Positions 1-9,623 of a stretch of 64,000 nucleotides of DNA are shown in pieces. The stretch spans positions 310,001 through 374,000 of the forward strand of contig NZ_JANHMQ010000002.1 of assembly GCF_024609325.1 (NCBI RefSeq), written 5' to 3'. Position 1 is the stretch's first letter, and each line of letters opens with the position of its first letter. The notes beneath the pieces are model-generated. The model ran no database searches. It had not been told where the DNA came from and saw only the letters and a program-made list of their open reading frames with translations. The translations under genes were made by a program, and so were the position numbers. This DNA is from Geothrix fuzhouensis (GTDB lineage Bacteria > Acidobacteriota > Holophagae > Holophagales > Holophagaceae).

Positions 1-258
1 ACTGGTCCAGGTCTCAAGAAGGCTGTTCTTGCCGTAGTTCCACCGGAGGTCGAGGCTGGCTCGGAAATTCCGATGAGTCCAGCTCTTGGCCCAGTTCGCA
101 CCGCTGCCCAACTGGTGTGCTGCGCCCTCGGGTTTGAAGACCAGGCTCAGCCCTTCCTTGGTCTCCCGCTGGAGAGTCACGCGGTACTTGGGCGTGGTGC
201 CGTCCACCTCGTAGAGGGTGATGCGGCTGCGGGCCGTGCCATAGATGATGTAGCTCAT
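1..258 (-). CDS. phage distal tail protein, N-terminal part (cut by window edge)
   Basis: The ATG at 258 overlaps the stop of the upstream tail gene (ATGA). 86 codons are visible and the frame is open through position 1. The visible part begins MSYIIYGTARSRITLYEVDG and is rich in Thr, Arg and aromatic residues. I do not recognise the family. Its position after the tape measure and a very large tail protein suggests a tail-tip or baseplate component. Confidence 0.75.
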   Translation of the reverse strand, partial: MSYIIYGTARSRITLYEVDGTTPKYRVTLQRETKEGLSLVFKPEGAAHQLGSGANWAKSWTHRNFRASLDLRWNYGKNSLLETWTS

Positions 259-3200
259 GGGGCCGCCGGATTGATGAGAACGGGGAGCTTGATCAGTTCA
301 ACGCCCACTTCGCGGTTTTCGGCGCGGGGGCGGAACTGGTGGAGCTTGTAGGCCTCCAGCGGTGTGGTGCTGCCGATGGCGTGGGAGGTGAAGGTGACGA
401 GATCGCCGATCTGCCAGGTGGCCCAGAAGGGGGGGGTGAGGCCCTGGGCGACACCACCGGTTCGGTCCACCCAAGTCTCGCTGAGCACCCCCGCGGGCGC
501 GCCGAACCAGTAGGCCGCGGCCTCGCCGATGGCGCGGGCGGCGGTGATGCCACCCACCAGAGCGCTCATGTCCAGCGTGATGGGCTTACCTCCATCGTGG
601 GTGGCCACCACCACGGCCTGGGCAGAGTCTCCCGTGAGCACATCAGTGAAGTTGACGCGGACCTCGCTCACATACCCGCGATAGGTCTGGGTGGTCTTTC
701 GCGGGCCGCGCTGGCTTGCCTGCACGCTAATCCGGTTGCCGGCGCCGATGTCCTGCACCTGGAGGGGCCCACTGCCACGGGAGACCATCCGGAGGTTGCC
801 GTCTGCTGCCGGGATGGCGGTGGCCAGCAGGGCGCTGGCAAGCAGCTCCACATAATTGGCGGCAGAGAGGCCGCTGGCATCCTTGCCCGTGGTGCTGGCC
901 TCGCCAACCTTCAGATGCTCCACGGTGCGGGGGATGGTTGTGTCCACCTGGAACAATCGGCCCCCGATGAACCCCGCGCAGGCATCGCCAATACCCGTCC
1001 GGGCCAGGCGGCAAGGCAACGCCCCATCGGGGATCAGAGATGACACCACATCGCCGCGGCGGAAGCTCGCAGCGAGATTCAGGGGATCACTCGGATCAGG
1101 CTCAGGGTCTCCATTCAAGAGGGTAAGCGAGGGGCCCAGCCACAAGAAGCGTAGGCGGCGGGCAGCGGCGAAATTGCCGTCGAGATAAGTCTCGATGCCC
1201 AATGCGTACCATCCGCTGATGGTCATGGCTCCGGCGGAGCCCGCGAGGCTGAGGGGTTGGATCGACTGGGGGATCACCTCCATCGTCCGGAATGTGGCCG
1301 TCAGGTGGTTGGTCCCGTCGAGCTTGTGCAGGATGGTCTTGGGGTAGGCCACGCCATCCACGGTTTCGGTGATGGTCTGGACCACCAGGCCACCGCCAAC
1401 CGCCCAGGTGCCGGCGGGGACGCTGCCCGTGGCCCAGAGGGAGACTGACTGGCGCAGGGTGAGATTGCCCCCGCTGGCCTGGCTCAGCAGGGCCGCGCTG
1501 ACAGCTGTGAAGGGTTGGGCGGAATCGGGCACCACCAGGCCAAGGAGGGCCTCCTGCTCATCGCCGCTGGCATAGATGCCCATGCCCAAGGTCAACCAAT
1601 TGCCGGTGGGCAGGGTGCCCGTGAGGGTGGGTGTGACAGCCGCGCCCAACGTGCCGGCTCCCGTATGGGGCTCGAAGGTCCAGGCCGGGGCATTGGTGCG
1701 GGTGTAGCGGCCTGGGCTGACAGTCTGGGCCGAGAAGCTCACCAGCTTGGTGGGGATCAGGCCGGTGGGCGCCTGGTTGACCCACTGCACGGCCGTGCCG
1801 TTCCACCAGGATTCAGCATCTTGGATTTGGGTGAGGGGATCCTTCCATGTGCGGAAGTACCCGCGCCAACCATTGGGCGGGATGGTGGCGCCCGCGCTGA
1901 GGTCACCCTGGACGTAGAGCACGGGCGGGCGGGCTGTGTTGGTGCCACCAGGCCACTGGTTGAGATCGCCGAGGATCTGGAGCGGGCTCGCCCCGGTGGG
2001 CATTCCCAGCCAGGACCAGCCGGCGCTCCAGGAGCCCTCCCAGACCCCGTTCAGTGGGTAGGTGTTATCCGACTCCCGCAGGGCGCCACGCCGGGCCAAC
2101 CGCAGGCCGCCCGAACGGTCGATGGACTGGAGGCTGATCACACCGTAGAGCTGGGGGCTGGCCGTGTCATGGGGCATCCAGGTCAGCACAGGGCGGCTGG
2201 TGGCGGCCGGCCGCAGGTAGGTGGTGTCCAGCGCGAAGGGCGCCACGGCCCTGGCGGCAAAGGCCACGCCATCGAACAGCACTGGGTCGAGGCTGTTGCG
2301 GCGGATTTTGAGGACGGTGGAGGTGGTGAGGGCCTGGCCCAGGGGATCCGTCAGCCAGACCTTGCCCGTCTCGCCATCCACGTCGATGACCGTCACGTCT
2401 AGGCTGCTGCGGCGTTGGACGCTGTTGGTGGTGTCCCAGAACGTGATGGTGGGGCTATCCCCGGCCACCAGCTGCTCGACACAGGTGAGTTTCATCCATC
2501 GTTGGCCATCGCTGCCACTGGCTGGCGCAGGCACATTCTCAGCCAACACATAATGGGTGCGTTGGTTCTCGGCGATTCCCCAGGTGACCGTGGCTCCCAG
2601 CGTGAGGATGCCCGTGAGGTCAGGAGCACCCTGCAAGACGATGCGGGCCACGCTCTGGGTGGAGACCCAGCTATAGTCGCCGGCCACACCGCCAGCCACA
2701 TCGGCTGAGATGTCCCACTCGATGTGATCGACATGATAGAGGGTGCTACCAATGGTTAGACTCAGGCTGGGTGGCGGCGGTGGGGGATAGCTTTCATGGG
2801 CGGTGAAGGGGCGGGAATGGCCCCCCACATCCGCCCAAGTGGTTTCCCGAAGAGCCGAGGTGTCCACATACCAGCTGAACCGGCCTGTGGCCCATAGGGC
2901 CACCTCGATGGCCACCGCATCGGTGCGGGGGGTGTAGGCGGGCACGGCGGCGTGCAACAGGGCATCGGCGGTGGACTGTGCGAAGGCCTCGGTCGCGGTC
3001 GTGGGCACGCTGGGATAGGGCCGCAGCAGCCCCGGTAAGTCTGCCAGCCTGCGCTCGCGCAGCAATTGACTGGCATGGAGCACAGTGGCCTTGGTGGTAG
3101 CCGCGGCCTCGTCCCATTGCAGGCTCGTCTCATCCAGATAGCCTGTCCAGCGCACGACGGAGCTGGTGCCCCAGACCTCAGTCACCTCGATCCAAGGGCC

Positions 3201-3494
3201 GTAGTATCGGTCTGTGGTGGCCATGGTGCCGCTGAAGGGGCCCAGTAGGGTGGCCTTCGATTCATCGGGATCCACCAGGTCGATCGGCAGGCTGCTGTAG
3301 CTGGCCTTGGTGAGGTCGCGTTCCAGCGTGCTGCTGAAGTCCTGGAGCGGCGATAGGAAGGGCGTCAGATCCACTGTGCGCAGGCCGTTGGCGGCGATGG
3401 GGTCGCTGCCGGGCGCGGCTGGCCCCCAGATGGTGGGCCAGCTGGGCTGCGGCGTGCCGAGGCGCTCGATGGCCCGGACGTGCCAGGTGGACAT
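255..3494 (-). CDS. large tail protein, probable tail-tip/hub
   Basis: A 1079-residue protein translated directly after the tape measure (ATGA overlap at 3494). The first 150 residues look like a distal-tail fold start. The last 200 residues (after about 880) resemble hub-type tail proteins, with a YVSEVRVNF strand and an alternating polar/hydrophobic pattern. No catalytic motif is visible. Non-contractile tails place distal tail, hub and fibre genes here, so a structural role at the tail tip is inferred from position and size. The specific family is not recognised. Confidence 0.7.
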   Translation of the reverse strand: MSTWHVRAIERLGTPQPSWPTIWGPAAPGSDPIAANGLRTVDLTPFLSPLQDFSSTLERDLTKASYSSLPIDLVDPDESKATLLGPFSGTMATTDRYYGPWIEVTEVWGTSSVVRWTGYLDETSLQWDEAAATTKATVLHASQLLRERRLADLPGLLRPYPSVPTTATEAFAQSTADALLHAAVPAYTPRTDAVAIEVALWATGRFSWYVDTSALRETTWADVGGHSRPFTAHESYPPPPPPSLSLTIGSTLYHVDHIEWDISADVAGGVAGDYSWVSTQSVARIVLQGAPDLTGILTLGATVTWGIAENQRTHYVLAENVPAPASGSDGQRWMKLTCVEQLVAGDSPTITFWDTTNSVQRRSSLDVTVIDVDGETGKVWLTDPLGQALTTSTVLKIRRNSLDPVLFDGVAFAARAVAPFALDTTYLRPAATSRPVLTWMPHDTASPQLYGVISLQSIDRSGGLRLARRGALRESDNTYPLNGVWEGSWSAGWSWLGMPTGASPLQILGDLNQWPGGTNTARPPVLYVQGDLSAGATIPPNGWRGYFRTWKDPLTQIQDAESWWNGTAVQWVNQAPTGLIPTKLVSFSAQTVSPGRYTRTNAPAWTFEPHTGAGTLGAAVTPTLTGTLPTGNWLTLGMGIYASGDEQEALLGLVVPDSAQPFTAVSAALLSQASGGNLTLRQSVSLWATGSVPAGTWAVGGGLVVQTITETVDGVAYPKTILHKLDGTNHLTATFRTMEVIPQSIQPLSLAGSAGAMTISGWYALGIETYLDGNFAAARRLRFLWLGPSLTLLNGDPEPDPSDPLNLAASFRRGDVVSSLIPDGALPCRLARTGIGDACAGFIGGRLFQVDTTIPRTVEHLKVGEASTTGKDASGLSAANYVELLASALLATAIPAADGNLRMVSRGSGPLQVQDIGAGNRISVQASQRGPRKTTQTYRGYVSEVRVNFTDVLTGDSAQAVVVATHDGGKPITLDMSALVGGITAARAIGEAAAYWFGAPAGVLSETWVDRTGGVAQGLTPPFWATWQIGDLVTFTSHAIGSTTPLEAYKLHQFRPRAENREVGVELIKLPVLINPAAP

Positions 3495-6400
3495 CAGATG
3501 CCCCCGAAGACCTGGCCAGGCTCGATGACCTGGCCCCGGCGACGGGCGGCCACCTGCACCGCCTCCATGACGTAGTTGCCCAGGTTTTCCCTGCCCCGGT
3601 CGGAGGTGTCATAGATCTGAGCGTTGGGGAAGGACAGGTGCAGCACCCGGGGATCCTCACCCTGTTCGGCAGCATCGCGGCTGGTGGAGACGGCGCTGGC
3701 GGCATAACCGGCGCCCTGGAGGGCATAACCCATCTCGATCCGGTTGTTCCGGTTGACGTTGGCCTGCAGGTTGGCGCCCATGCCCACCATGGAGCGCGCC
3801 CAGTCCTTGAAGTCGCTTTCGGGGGCCACCACTTCGGGGATGCCGTTCTTGGCGAGCCAGGTGAACTCCGGTTCGGTCACCAGGCCGCCCACGTCCCGCA
3901 CGGTGGCCACAGCCCCCGCCCCGCTGGACATGGCCCCCACCCCAGCGCCAGTGGAACCCGCACCCGACGCGGCGCCGGCAGCGGCCCCAGCGATGCCCAC
4001 TCCGGCGACCGAGGTCACCATCATGGCGATCTGCGCCAGGGCCAAGGCCCAGCCGACATAAGGTATCGAGCCGTAGGCCTCCCAGGCAGCTGCGGCTCCC
4101 GCCGTCAAGGAGTGAGCGGTGCGCTCATCACTTTGGGCCACCTGGTCCTTGGTCATGGCGCCGCCGACGATCTTCATGATCAGCCACCGGGCGATCATTT
4201 GGGCCACAGCCTGGGCGAGGGTCTGGACGATGCCCTGCCAGATGGCTTTGAATCCCTGGCTCAGGGTCATCTGGCCCGAGATAATGCCGGCGATGCCGCG
4301 CGTGAACGATTGCTCGACGCCGTTGATCACCTGGGTAGCCATGTTCTTGAAGGTCGTGAAGGCGTTGCTCGCCTGGCCCAGCCAATCCCGGATCCCCGCC
4401 AGCCAGCCCTGGGTGGCGGTGCCATTGAGGTGCAGCTCCTCCCGCAACTTGGCCACCGCCTCGGCGGCTTCCCTGGAGCGCGCCGCGAACCTCGTCATGA
4501 CCTCTTCCTGCTCATCGAAGGCAAGGGCATGGCCCCGGATCTGGGCCAGCTCGGCCAGTTCCTGCTTGAGCTTCGCCAGGTCAGCCTTGACCTGCTCCAT
4601 CCGGGCCCGCGCTTTGGCGGCCCGCTCGGCCTCGCGGATCTCCTCGTCCTGGGCCGCCTTCTGGGCGTCGGTGGTCTGAGCCGTGCGGAGTTTCGCCGCC
4701 TCGGCACGGATCTTGTCGAAGGCCTTCCTGACGGCCTCGTAGCGCTGTTGCAGGCCGCCTTCCTCACCCGCCGTCAGGCGAGACTGGAGGTCGCCTTCCA
4801 TCTGGATCCGCTTGTCCGCGAAATCCTTGTTGATGGCTGCTTCCCGGCTCTTCCGGCGTTCGATGTTGGCGGCCCAGAGCTGGTCCACTCCGGCCTGGTT
4901 ACCGTCGAACTTGCCCTCGGAGGCCTCCTTGAGCAGCCGGGCCCGTTCGATCAGGTATTGCTTGTTCACCTCGGACAGGGCGTGCTGCTTCTGTTGCTCC
5001 AGGGTGACCTTCTCTTCCGCGTCGGCCCGCAGGGCCGCCAGGCGAGCCTCGATCTCCGCAGCCGAGATGATGCCGGAGCGATCTGCGGCTTCGGGAGGCT
5101 TGGGCTTGGGGAGGACATTGGCTGTCTCGGCGGCGGCCTTCTTGGTGGCATCGCCGAGCGCCATGGCCTTTACCTTGGCCTCAAGTAGGGCATCCCCGAA
5201 CTGCGCCACGGCTCCTTTGCCGTCCAGGATGGGTTTCAGGAAGGCATCGGCCCCGGCATGGCCCTGGTCGAGGAACTTCTGCATGTCCTCGGCCACCTTG
5301 ACCACCAGGTCGCCCGATCCCTTCTTGACGTAGTTCATGGCCTCGCCAATGCCGATGAGCACCAGCTGGATGGGGCCAAGCACCCCTTGGAGCAGGAACA
5401 CGCCTACTGTCTGGAGGGCGAAGGCCACGATGGACACCACATCCCGCACCACGGCGATGGTCAGGCCGATGCCCTCGATCAAGGTCTTCAGGATGCTGAA
5501 CTGGCCCTGGGCCTGGTTGGCCGCGCCCACGATGCTGATCACATCCTTGAGGACGCCGCCCAGCTGCTCAGCCAGGGCCTTCGCGGTCCCCACCATCTCG
5601 ATGACATCCTTCCGGTTCTCCTTGAACCAGGCGGAGAGGTCCTTGGCGCTCTGGACCGCCCAACCCAGGGCCTCCTGGAAGAGATCTCCCAACGCGCTGG
5701 AGACTTCCTGGCCGGCTTCCACCAGGCCGGAGAAGGCATCACTGATGCGGGCGTTCTTTAAGTCGAAGGCATCCTTGAGGGCGTTTTGCAGGTTGTCTTT
5801 GATCTTGTCGAACAAAGGCTGGGTCATGGCCCCGGCCATGGTCTGGGTGGCCTCAACGACGTTGCTGGTCACGCCGGACCAGGTCAACGCGGCCTTCTCC
5901 CCTGCGATACCAAAGGCCTCCATCCGCTTGTTCAGCTCATCGGCCAAGGTGTGGCCGCCCGCGGCCTGCCACTTGCGTACTTCCTCGTTGGTGATGTTGA
6001 GGGCGGTGGCGATGCGGGTGTTGCGCGGATTGATGTTGCCCTGAAGCAGATCACGGACCTCTTCCGCGAGCTGGTTCATGGGCAGGCCCAGGGCCGCGGC
6101 GGCCTGGGTGATCTTGATGGTGATTTCCCGGATCTCGTCCAGGTTCATGCCGACCGACAGCCCCACGCCCACGGCCTGCTGGTAGGCGACGACGAGCTGC
6201 TGGGTGGTGGCCACCGTTTCCAGGCCGGCGATCTTCAGCTTTTGCATCTGGTCGGCAGAGAGGACCAGGGCGGCGTTGAGGGCTTCCCGCCCCTTGAGTT
6301 CCTGCCCGGCCCCATCCACCAGCTTGGCTTGGGCGGCGATGAGGCTGCCGATGCCCAGCTGGGCGGTCTCCATGATCGAGTTGTATTCGATGCCCATTTC

Positions 6401-6727
6401 CCCGAAGCCGAAGACCGCCTTCAGGGCTTTCCAGGCCATGGCCACCGTGGCCAATTTGCCCACCATCCCGGTCAGGGCCTTGCTGATGTCCGCGCTGGCC
6501 GTGGTGGTGTTGCCAGAGAGGTCCTTCATGCTCTCCCCGGCTTCCGCCGCGCCCTTCTTGACCTTCTGACCCGCCGCGGCCCCCGCCCCGCCCATGCGGT
6601 CCAGAGCGGAGCCGGCGGCGGTGGCGGAGGCATCGGTCCCCTTGATCGAGGCCATGGCCTGGTTGAGCTGGCTTTTCAGCTGCTCGACCTGGGCGACGAA
6701 CTCGACCTCGACCTTGTACGTGTTCAT
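3494..6727 (-). CDS. tail tape measure protein
   Basis: A 1077-residue protein that sets tail length and is ejected with the DNA. It starts MNTYKVEVEFVAQVEQLKSQ, a typical tape-measure N-terminus. It is largely helical, with Ala/Lys/Glu-rich coiled-coil stretches around residues 560-760 (KAAQDEEIREAERAAKARAR) and hydrophobic segments around 410-460 and 830-930 that could cross a membrane. It follows the frameshifted chaperone gene (TGATG overlap at 6725-6729), the usual place for a tape measure. Confidence 0.93.
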   Translation of the reverse strand: MNTYKVEVEFVAQVEQLKSQLNQAMASIKGTDASATAAGSALDRMGGAGAAAGQKVKKGAAEAGESMKDLSGNTTTASADISKALTGMVGKLATVAMAWKALKAVFGFGEMGIEYNSIMETAQLGIGSLIAAQAKLVDGAGQELKGREALNAALVLSADQMQKLKIAGLETVATTQQLVVAYQQAVGVGLSVGMNLDEIREITIKITQAAAALGLPMNQLAEEVRDLLQGNINPRNTRIATALNITNEEVRKWQAAGGHTLADELNKRMEAFGIAGEKAALTWSGVTSNVVEATQTMAGAMTQPLFDKIKDNLQNALKDAFDLKNARISDAFSGLVEAGQEVSSALGDLFQEALGWAVQSAKDLSAWFKENRKDVIEMVGTAKALAEQLGGVLKDVISIVGAANQAQGQFSILKTLIEGIGLTIAVVRDVVSIVAFALQTVGVFLLQGVLGPIQLVLIGIGEAMNYVKKGSGDLVVKVAEDMQKFLDQGHAGADAFLKPILDGKGAVAQFGDALLEAKVKAMALGDATKKAAAETANVLPKPKPPEAADRSGIISAAEIEARLAALRADAEEKVTLEQQKQHALSEVNKQYLIERARLLKEASEGKFDGNQAGVDQLWAANIERRKSREAAINKDFADKRIQMEGDLQSRLTAGEEGGLQQRYEAVRKAFDKIRAEAAKLRTAQTTDAQKAAQDEEIREAERAAKARARMEQVKADLAKLKQELAELAQIRGHALAFDEQEEVMTRFAARSREAAEAVAKLREELHLNGTATQGWLAGIRDWLGQASNAFTTFKNMATQVINGVEQSFTRGIAGIISGQMTLSQGFKAIWQGIVQTLAQAVAQMIARWLIMKIVGGAMTKDQVAQSDERTAHSLTAGAAAAWEAYGSIPYVGWALALAQIAMMVTSVAGVGIAGAAAGAASGAGSTGAGVGAMSSGAGAVATVRDVGGLVTEPEFTWLAKNGIPEVVAPESDFKDWARSMVGMGANLQANVNRNNRIEMGYALQGAGYAASAVSTSRDAAEQGEDPRVLHLSFPNAQIYDTSDRGRENLGNYVMEAVQVAARRRGQVIEPGQVFGGI

Positions 6728-7274
6728 CAGTCCTCAGGGGGTGGGGGCGGTTCGGGGGCATAGCCGCCATGGGCGTAGGCAGGCAGCGAGCTGGCGTGGA
6801 TCTGGAGGGCCCGTTCCCAGGCCGCCCATCGGCGGTCCCGCAGGATTCGCTCGGCCCAGGCGAGGGCATCCTCGGCGGGGAGGAGGGAGGCAGCCTCCCA
6901 TCCCCCCGCCTCGGAGGCGATCAGCTGGGCGACGAGGAGGCCTGGAGCGGGGCTTCCGGGTGGCCGGTCAGAGCCGCCGTCGCCATCACTTCCGGCTTCG
7001 GCAGCTCCAAAGAGCCGAGGGAACGCGTGTTCCAGGTCTTGAACTGCTCGAAAAAATCAGCGAGCAGCTCCGCGGCGTTCTCGGCGTCGAGCTCGGCGGC
7101 CTGCTCGATCAGGGCCTCCATCACGGTGGAATCTTTGCGGGCCTTGAGCAGGATGGCGGCGGACGCCAGGTAGCTGGCCACCATCTCGGTGGACACCCCC
7201 GGCTCGGTGAGCCGGGGGGCCAACTGGAGGGCCACATCCATGTGGATCTGGGAGAGTCTCTTCTTGTCCGCCAT
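6727..7274 (-). CDS. tail assembly chaperone, -1 frameshift long form
   Basis: The gene at 6921-7274 has a perfect slippery heptamer, T TTT TTC, in frame (plus-strand 7050-7056). After a -1 shift the reading continues open for over 300 nt, through RAVQDLEHAFPRLFG and LVAQLIASEAGGWEAA, to a TGA that overlaps the tape-measure ATG. This is the arrangement of lambda G/GT and many siphophages: the long form links the tail tube protein to the tape measure during assembly. The shift is read from sequence only. Confidence 0.75.
6921..7274 (-). CDS. tail assembly chaperone, short form
   Basis: 117 residues, starting MADKKRLSQIHMDVALQLAP. A small acidic helical protein between tail tube and tape measure, as expected for the G-type chaperone that coats the tape measure. 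Residues after about 74 are replaced by another sequence if ribosomes slip at T TTT TTC. The unshifted reading ends in a low-complexity Ser/Pro tail, which also suggests that the shifted product is the functional extension. Confidence 0.85.
   Translation of the reverse strand: MADKKRLSQIHMDVALQLAPRLTEPGVSTEMVASYLASAAILLKARKDSTVMEALIEQAAELDAENAAELLADFFEQFKTWNTRSLGSLELPKPEVMATAALTGHPEAPLQASSSPS
7050..7056 (-). promoter_or_regulatory. programmed -1 frameshift slippery site
   Basis: On the minus strand the heptamer reads T TTT TTC with codons GAT TTT TTC in the zero frame, the canonical X XXY YYZ pattern. The -1 frame is then open to the tape-measure start. Confidence 0.75.
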
Positions 7275-7277
7275 GGC

Positions 7278-7946
7278 TTAGGCCGTCTTCGCAGCGGTGA
7301 CGTAGTCCTCGACCCAGATCACGGGCTTGCCGGTGACGGGGTCGTAGAGCAGGCCGCTGTCCTGCCCTTTGAACTTGACCTTCAGCTCGCGGGCCTTGCC
7401 CTTGCTCAGGGGGCTGGCGCCGTCGAGGTTGAAGACCATGGCCAGGATGAGGACGTGGCGGAACTCACCAGGGAACTCCCGGGACTCATAGCGGTAGAGA
7501 CCCAGGTAGGTGGTGACGTTGCGCTGGCCACCGCCCAGCAGGGTCTCGCGGCCCGCCTGGGTGGGGCTGGCCACCGTGGTGAGCACCTGGGCCGCGGCGG
7601 CGCTGAGGAGATCCTTGAATCCCTTCACGTCCACGTCCAGCACGGTGGTGTCGCCGTCGAAGGCCACATCCTCGTAGCCGATGGTTTCATCCGGGGCGTC
7701 GTTGGACTTGACAATCACGGGCGTCTGCTTGATGGAGGCGTTGAGGCCGTTGGCGTCCAGCACCTTCCAGGGCTTGATGCCCGCCTTGAGGGGGCCGCGG
7801 ATGGTGCCATCGACCAGGAAGTTCTCCAGCAGCTCCTTGATGATGAGGTCGGGGGTGGTGGCCACCACCGTCGCCGGGGTGGGAACCAGGTAGAGGTAGC
7901 CCGGGGCAGCCTGGATGGCTTTCCGGTTGAAGGTGGCGGTCGCCAT
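7278..7946 (-). CDS. major tail (tube) protein
   Basis: 222 residues, starting MATATFNRKAIQAAPGYLYL, with AAGGAG eight bases before the ATG. The beta-rich pattern, with no coiled coil and no catalytic motif, fits a tail tube subunit. It is upstream of the chaperone pair, where siphophages encode the tube protein. It has no sheath partner. Function rests on size and position. Confidence 0.75.
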   Translation of the reverse strand: MATATFNRKAIQAAPGYLYLVPTPATVVATTPDLIIKELLENFLVDGTIRGPLKAGIKPWKVLDANGLNASIKQTPVIVKSNDAPDETIGYEDVAFDGDTTVLDVDVKGFKDLLSAAAAQVLTTVASPTQAGRETLLGGGQRNVTTYLGLYRYESREFPGEFRHVLILAMVFNLDGASPLSKGKARELKVKFKGQDSGLLYDPVTGKPVIWVEDYVTAAKTA

Positions 7947-8012
7947 GCGGAATCTCCTTGGATGGGGTCAGAAGGGAGGGGGGTGTGGCCTGGGGTCAAG
8001 CCAGGGGCGGGA

Positions 8013-8210
8013 CTAGGTCCCGGCCGGGGCCTTGGGCGCGGCCTGGTCGCCGTCGATCACCACGCCGGGCAGCTTCGCCAGGTAGGCCGCCTGGGCGGCG
8101 GTGACGGTGACAGGGACGCCTGCGGGCAGCTCCAGGCCCTTCTCGGGGATGGAGGGGTCATTGCTCTTGTTCAGGCAGATGGTTGAGTCGAGGGAAGTGG
8201 CCTTGGCCAT
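8013..8210 (-). CDS. small tail-region protein, possibly Mu gp38/DUF2635-like
   Basis: 65 residues, containing PAGVPVTVTAAQAAYLAKLP. In Mu-like phages a 60-70 residue protein of this style lies between the gp37-like protein and the tail protein. Similarity is judged by size, position and the valine/threonine-rich centre only. Confidence 0.55.
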   Translation of the reverse strand: MAKATSLDSTICLNKSNDPSIPEKGLELPAGVPVTVTAAQAAYLAKLPGVVIDGDQAAPKAPAGT

Positions 8211-8213
8211 GGG

Positions 8214-8618
8214 TCATCCGATCCGGTTGGCGAAGAGCGCGGCCACCGTCATGGGGTGCAGGCGCTCTGTGCGGGTTGCGGTGGGAACGTAGGGGGTGTC
8301 GTATTCGTCCATCCAGCGGCGGATGGCCATGAGGGCGTCCATGGCGGTCTGCCGGCGGACTTTCTGATCCGTGCCGGGCACCACGGCCACGAAGGCCAAC
8401 TGGAGGGTGTCTGCCTCGGCAGCGGCCCCTCCGGCGTGGTCCGCCCCCACCACGGCCACCAGCAGACTGGGGGTGGCGATCTGAAGCTGGTCGTTCTCCA
8501 GGTCCACCTGGCCTGCCAGGCTGTCGATGGCGAAGCCGGCCAGGGCGGGCATCTGTCCGCCGTCTACCAGGGCCGCCAGGTTGGTGACGGCTTCCTGCTC
8601 AATGGCTTCGATGGTCAT
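8214..8618 (-). CDS. Mu gp37-like protein (DUF1834 type)
   Basis: 134 residues, starting MTIEAIEQEAVTNLAALVDG. The ATG at 8618 overlaps the stop of the virion morphogenesis gene. Mu gp37-type proteins sit between the gpG-type protein and the tail genes and are thought to act at the head-tail joint. The later segment TAMDALMAIRRWMDEYD fits that family. No catalytic site is expected. Confidence 0.7.
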   Translation of the reverse strand: MTIEAIEQEAVTNLAALVDGGQMPALAGFAIDSLAGQVDLENDQLQIATPSLLVAVVGADHAGGAAAEADTLQLAFVAVVPGTDQKVRRQTAMDALMAIRRWMDEYDTPYVPTATRTERLHPMTVAALFANRIG

Positions 8619-9211
8619 CACGGCTGCCCTCCGGTATCGGCGCCGATCTGGCCGCTGAGGACGTAGTTGAGGACCAGAGCGCCGTAGGCTTCGGGTTCCC
8701 CGGGCTGGAAGGTCAGGAAGGGGCGGGCTGGGATGTGGATCTGGTAGGCCCCCGGGGTGAAGGCCCGCTCCACGGCCCGCTTGTGCGAGCCCGAAGCAAA
8801 GACCGCCAGGTGGGCCTTGCGGCCCTCTTTGCCCTGGCGGAGCAGGCGTCCCTTGGCATCCGTGCGGAGCCGCACGGTGCCTTCCCGCCCCTGGCGCTGG
8901 ATGACGCCGCCTTCCTGGTGGATGCGGGCGTAGGGCTCGTTGGAGCCCAGCACCACGGTCCGACCCGCCACCTTGAAGGTGATGGAACGGGCCAGGACCC
9001 CCGACCACATCAGGATCTTGCTGTGCCCGGCCTTGGCCTTTCGGCGGGCCGTGGCCTTGGCGACGGGCCTCCAGGCGGGGCGGCCTTCGGCTTCGAAGTT
9101 GCGGTCCGCGCTGGCCACCATCAGATCCCCGATGGCGCGGAGGACCGGCGGCAGGTTGTCGGCCCGGTTGAGCATGGCCTGGAGGTTGCGGAGCATCTCA
9201 GAGGCCTTCAT
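8618..9211 (-). CDS. phage virion morphogenesis protein (Mu gpG type)
   Basis: 197 residues. The segment RPAWRPVAKATARRKAKAGH followed by KILMWSGVLARSI is the hallmark of the Mu gpG/tail-completion family, in which the Trp/Leu-Ser-Gly-Leu-Arg-Ser motif is conserved. It overlaps its neighbours by 4 nt on both sides. The role is head-tail joining and tail stability. Confidence 0.85.
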   Translation of the reverse strand: MKASEMLRNLQAMLNRADNLPPVLRAIGDLMVASADRNFEAEGRPAWRPVAKATARRKAKAGHSKILMWSGVLARSITFKVAGRTVVLGSNEPYARIHQEGGVIQRQGREGTVRLRTDAKGRLLRQGKEGRKAHLAVFASGSHKRAVERAFTPGAYQIHIPARPFLTFQPGEPEAYGALVLNYVLSGQIGADTGGQP

Positions 9212-9621
9212 AGGAAGGCCCCGTCCACGGTCGAAGCCGGGTTGAGCGCCGCCAGGCGGTGGGATACGGGCAGTGTGGAGATGGGGATCTCCCCCGAGGC
9301 GAAGCGGTCCAGCAGCTGGCGGGAGCGCTTGAGGCGATCCACCCAGCCTTCGGGCAGCTTGGCGGCAGCCCCCGGCTGGCGGAGGAAGAGGCCTTCCACC
9401 GCCAGGTCGAGGGTGATGTCCGCCAGGGCACCGGTGGGCGTGGTGTCGGCCAGGGTGCCCCGGCCGGAGAGCACGCTGCGCACCTCCGTCTCTGCCCGGT
9501 CCAGCACGGCTTGCAGCACCGTGTCGTCCTGGGCCGTGGCCCGGCCGTCCCCCGTGGAGAGCTGACGCAGCTCCAAGGGGGACAGTCGGGTGGCCAGGGC
9601 CTCGGGGGCGAACCAGGCCAT
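9208..9621 (-). CDS. Mu gp36-like head completion protein (DUF1320)
   Basis: 137 residues, starting MAWFAPEALATRLSPLELRQ. DUF1320 proteins follow the major capsid gene in Mu-like phages and probably act as head-tail adaptors. The helical content, the Asp-rich region after residue 25 (TGDGRATAQDDTVLQAVLDR) and the place between capsid and gpG-type genes support the call. Confidence 0.8.
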   Translation of the reverse strand: MAWFAPEALATRLSPLELRQLSTGDGRATAQDDTVLQAVLDRAETEVRSVLSGRGTLADTTPTGALADITLDLAVEGLFLRQPGAAAKLPEGWVDRLKRSRQLLDRFASGEIPISTLPVSHRLAALNPASTVDGAFL

Positions 9622-9623
9622 GG

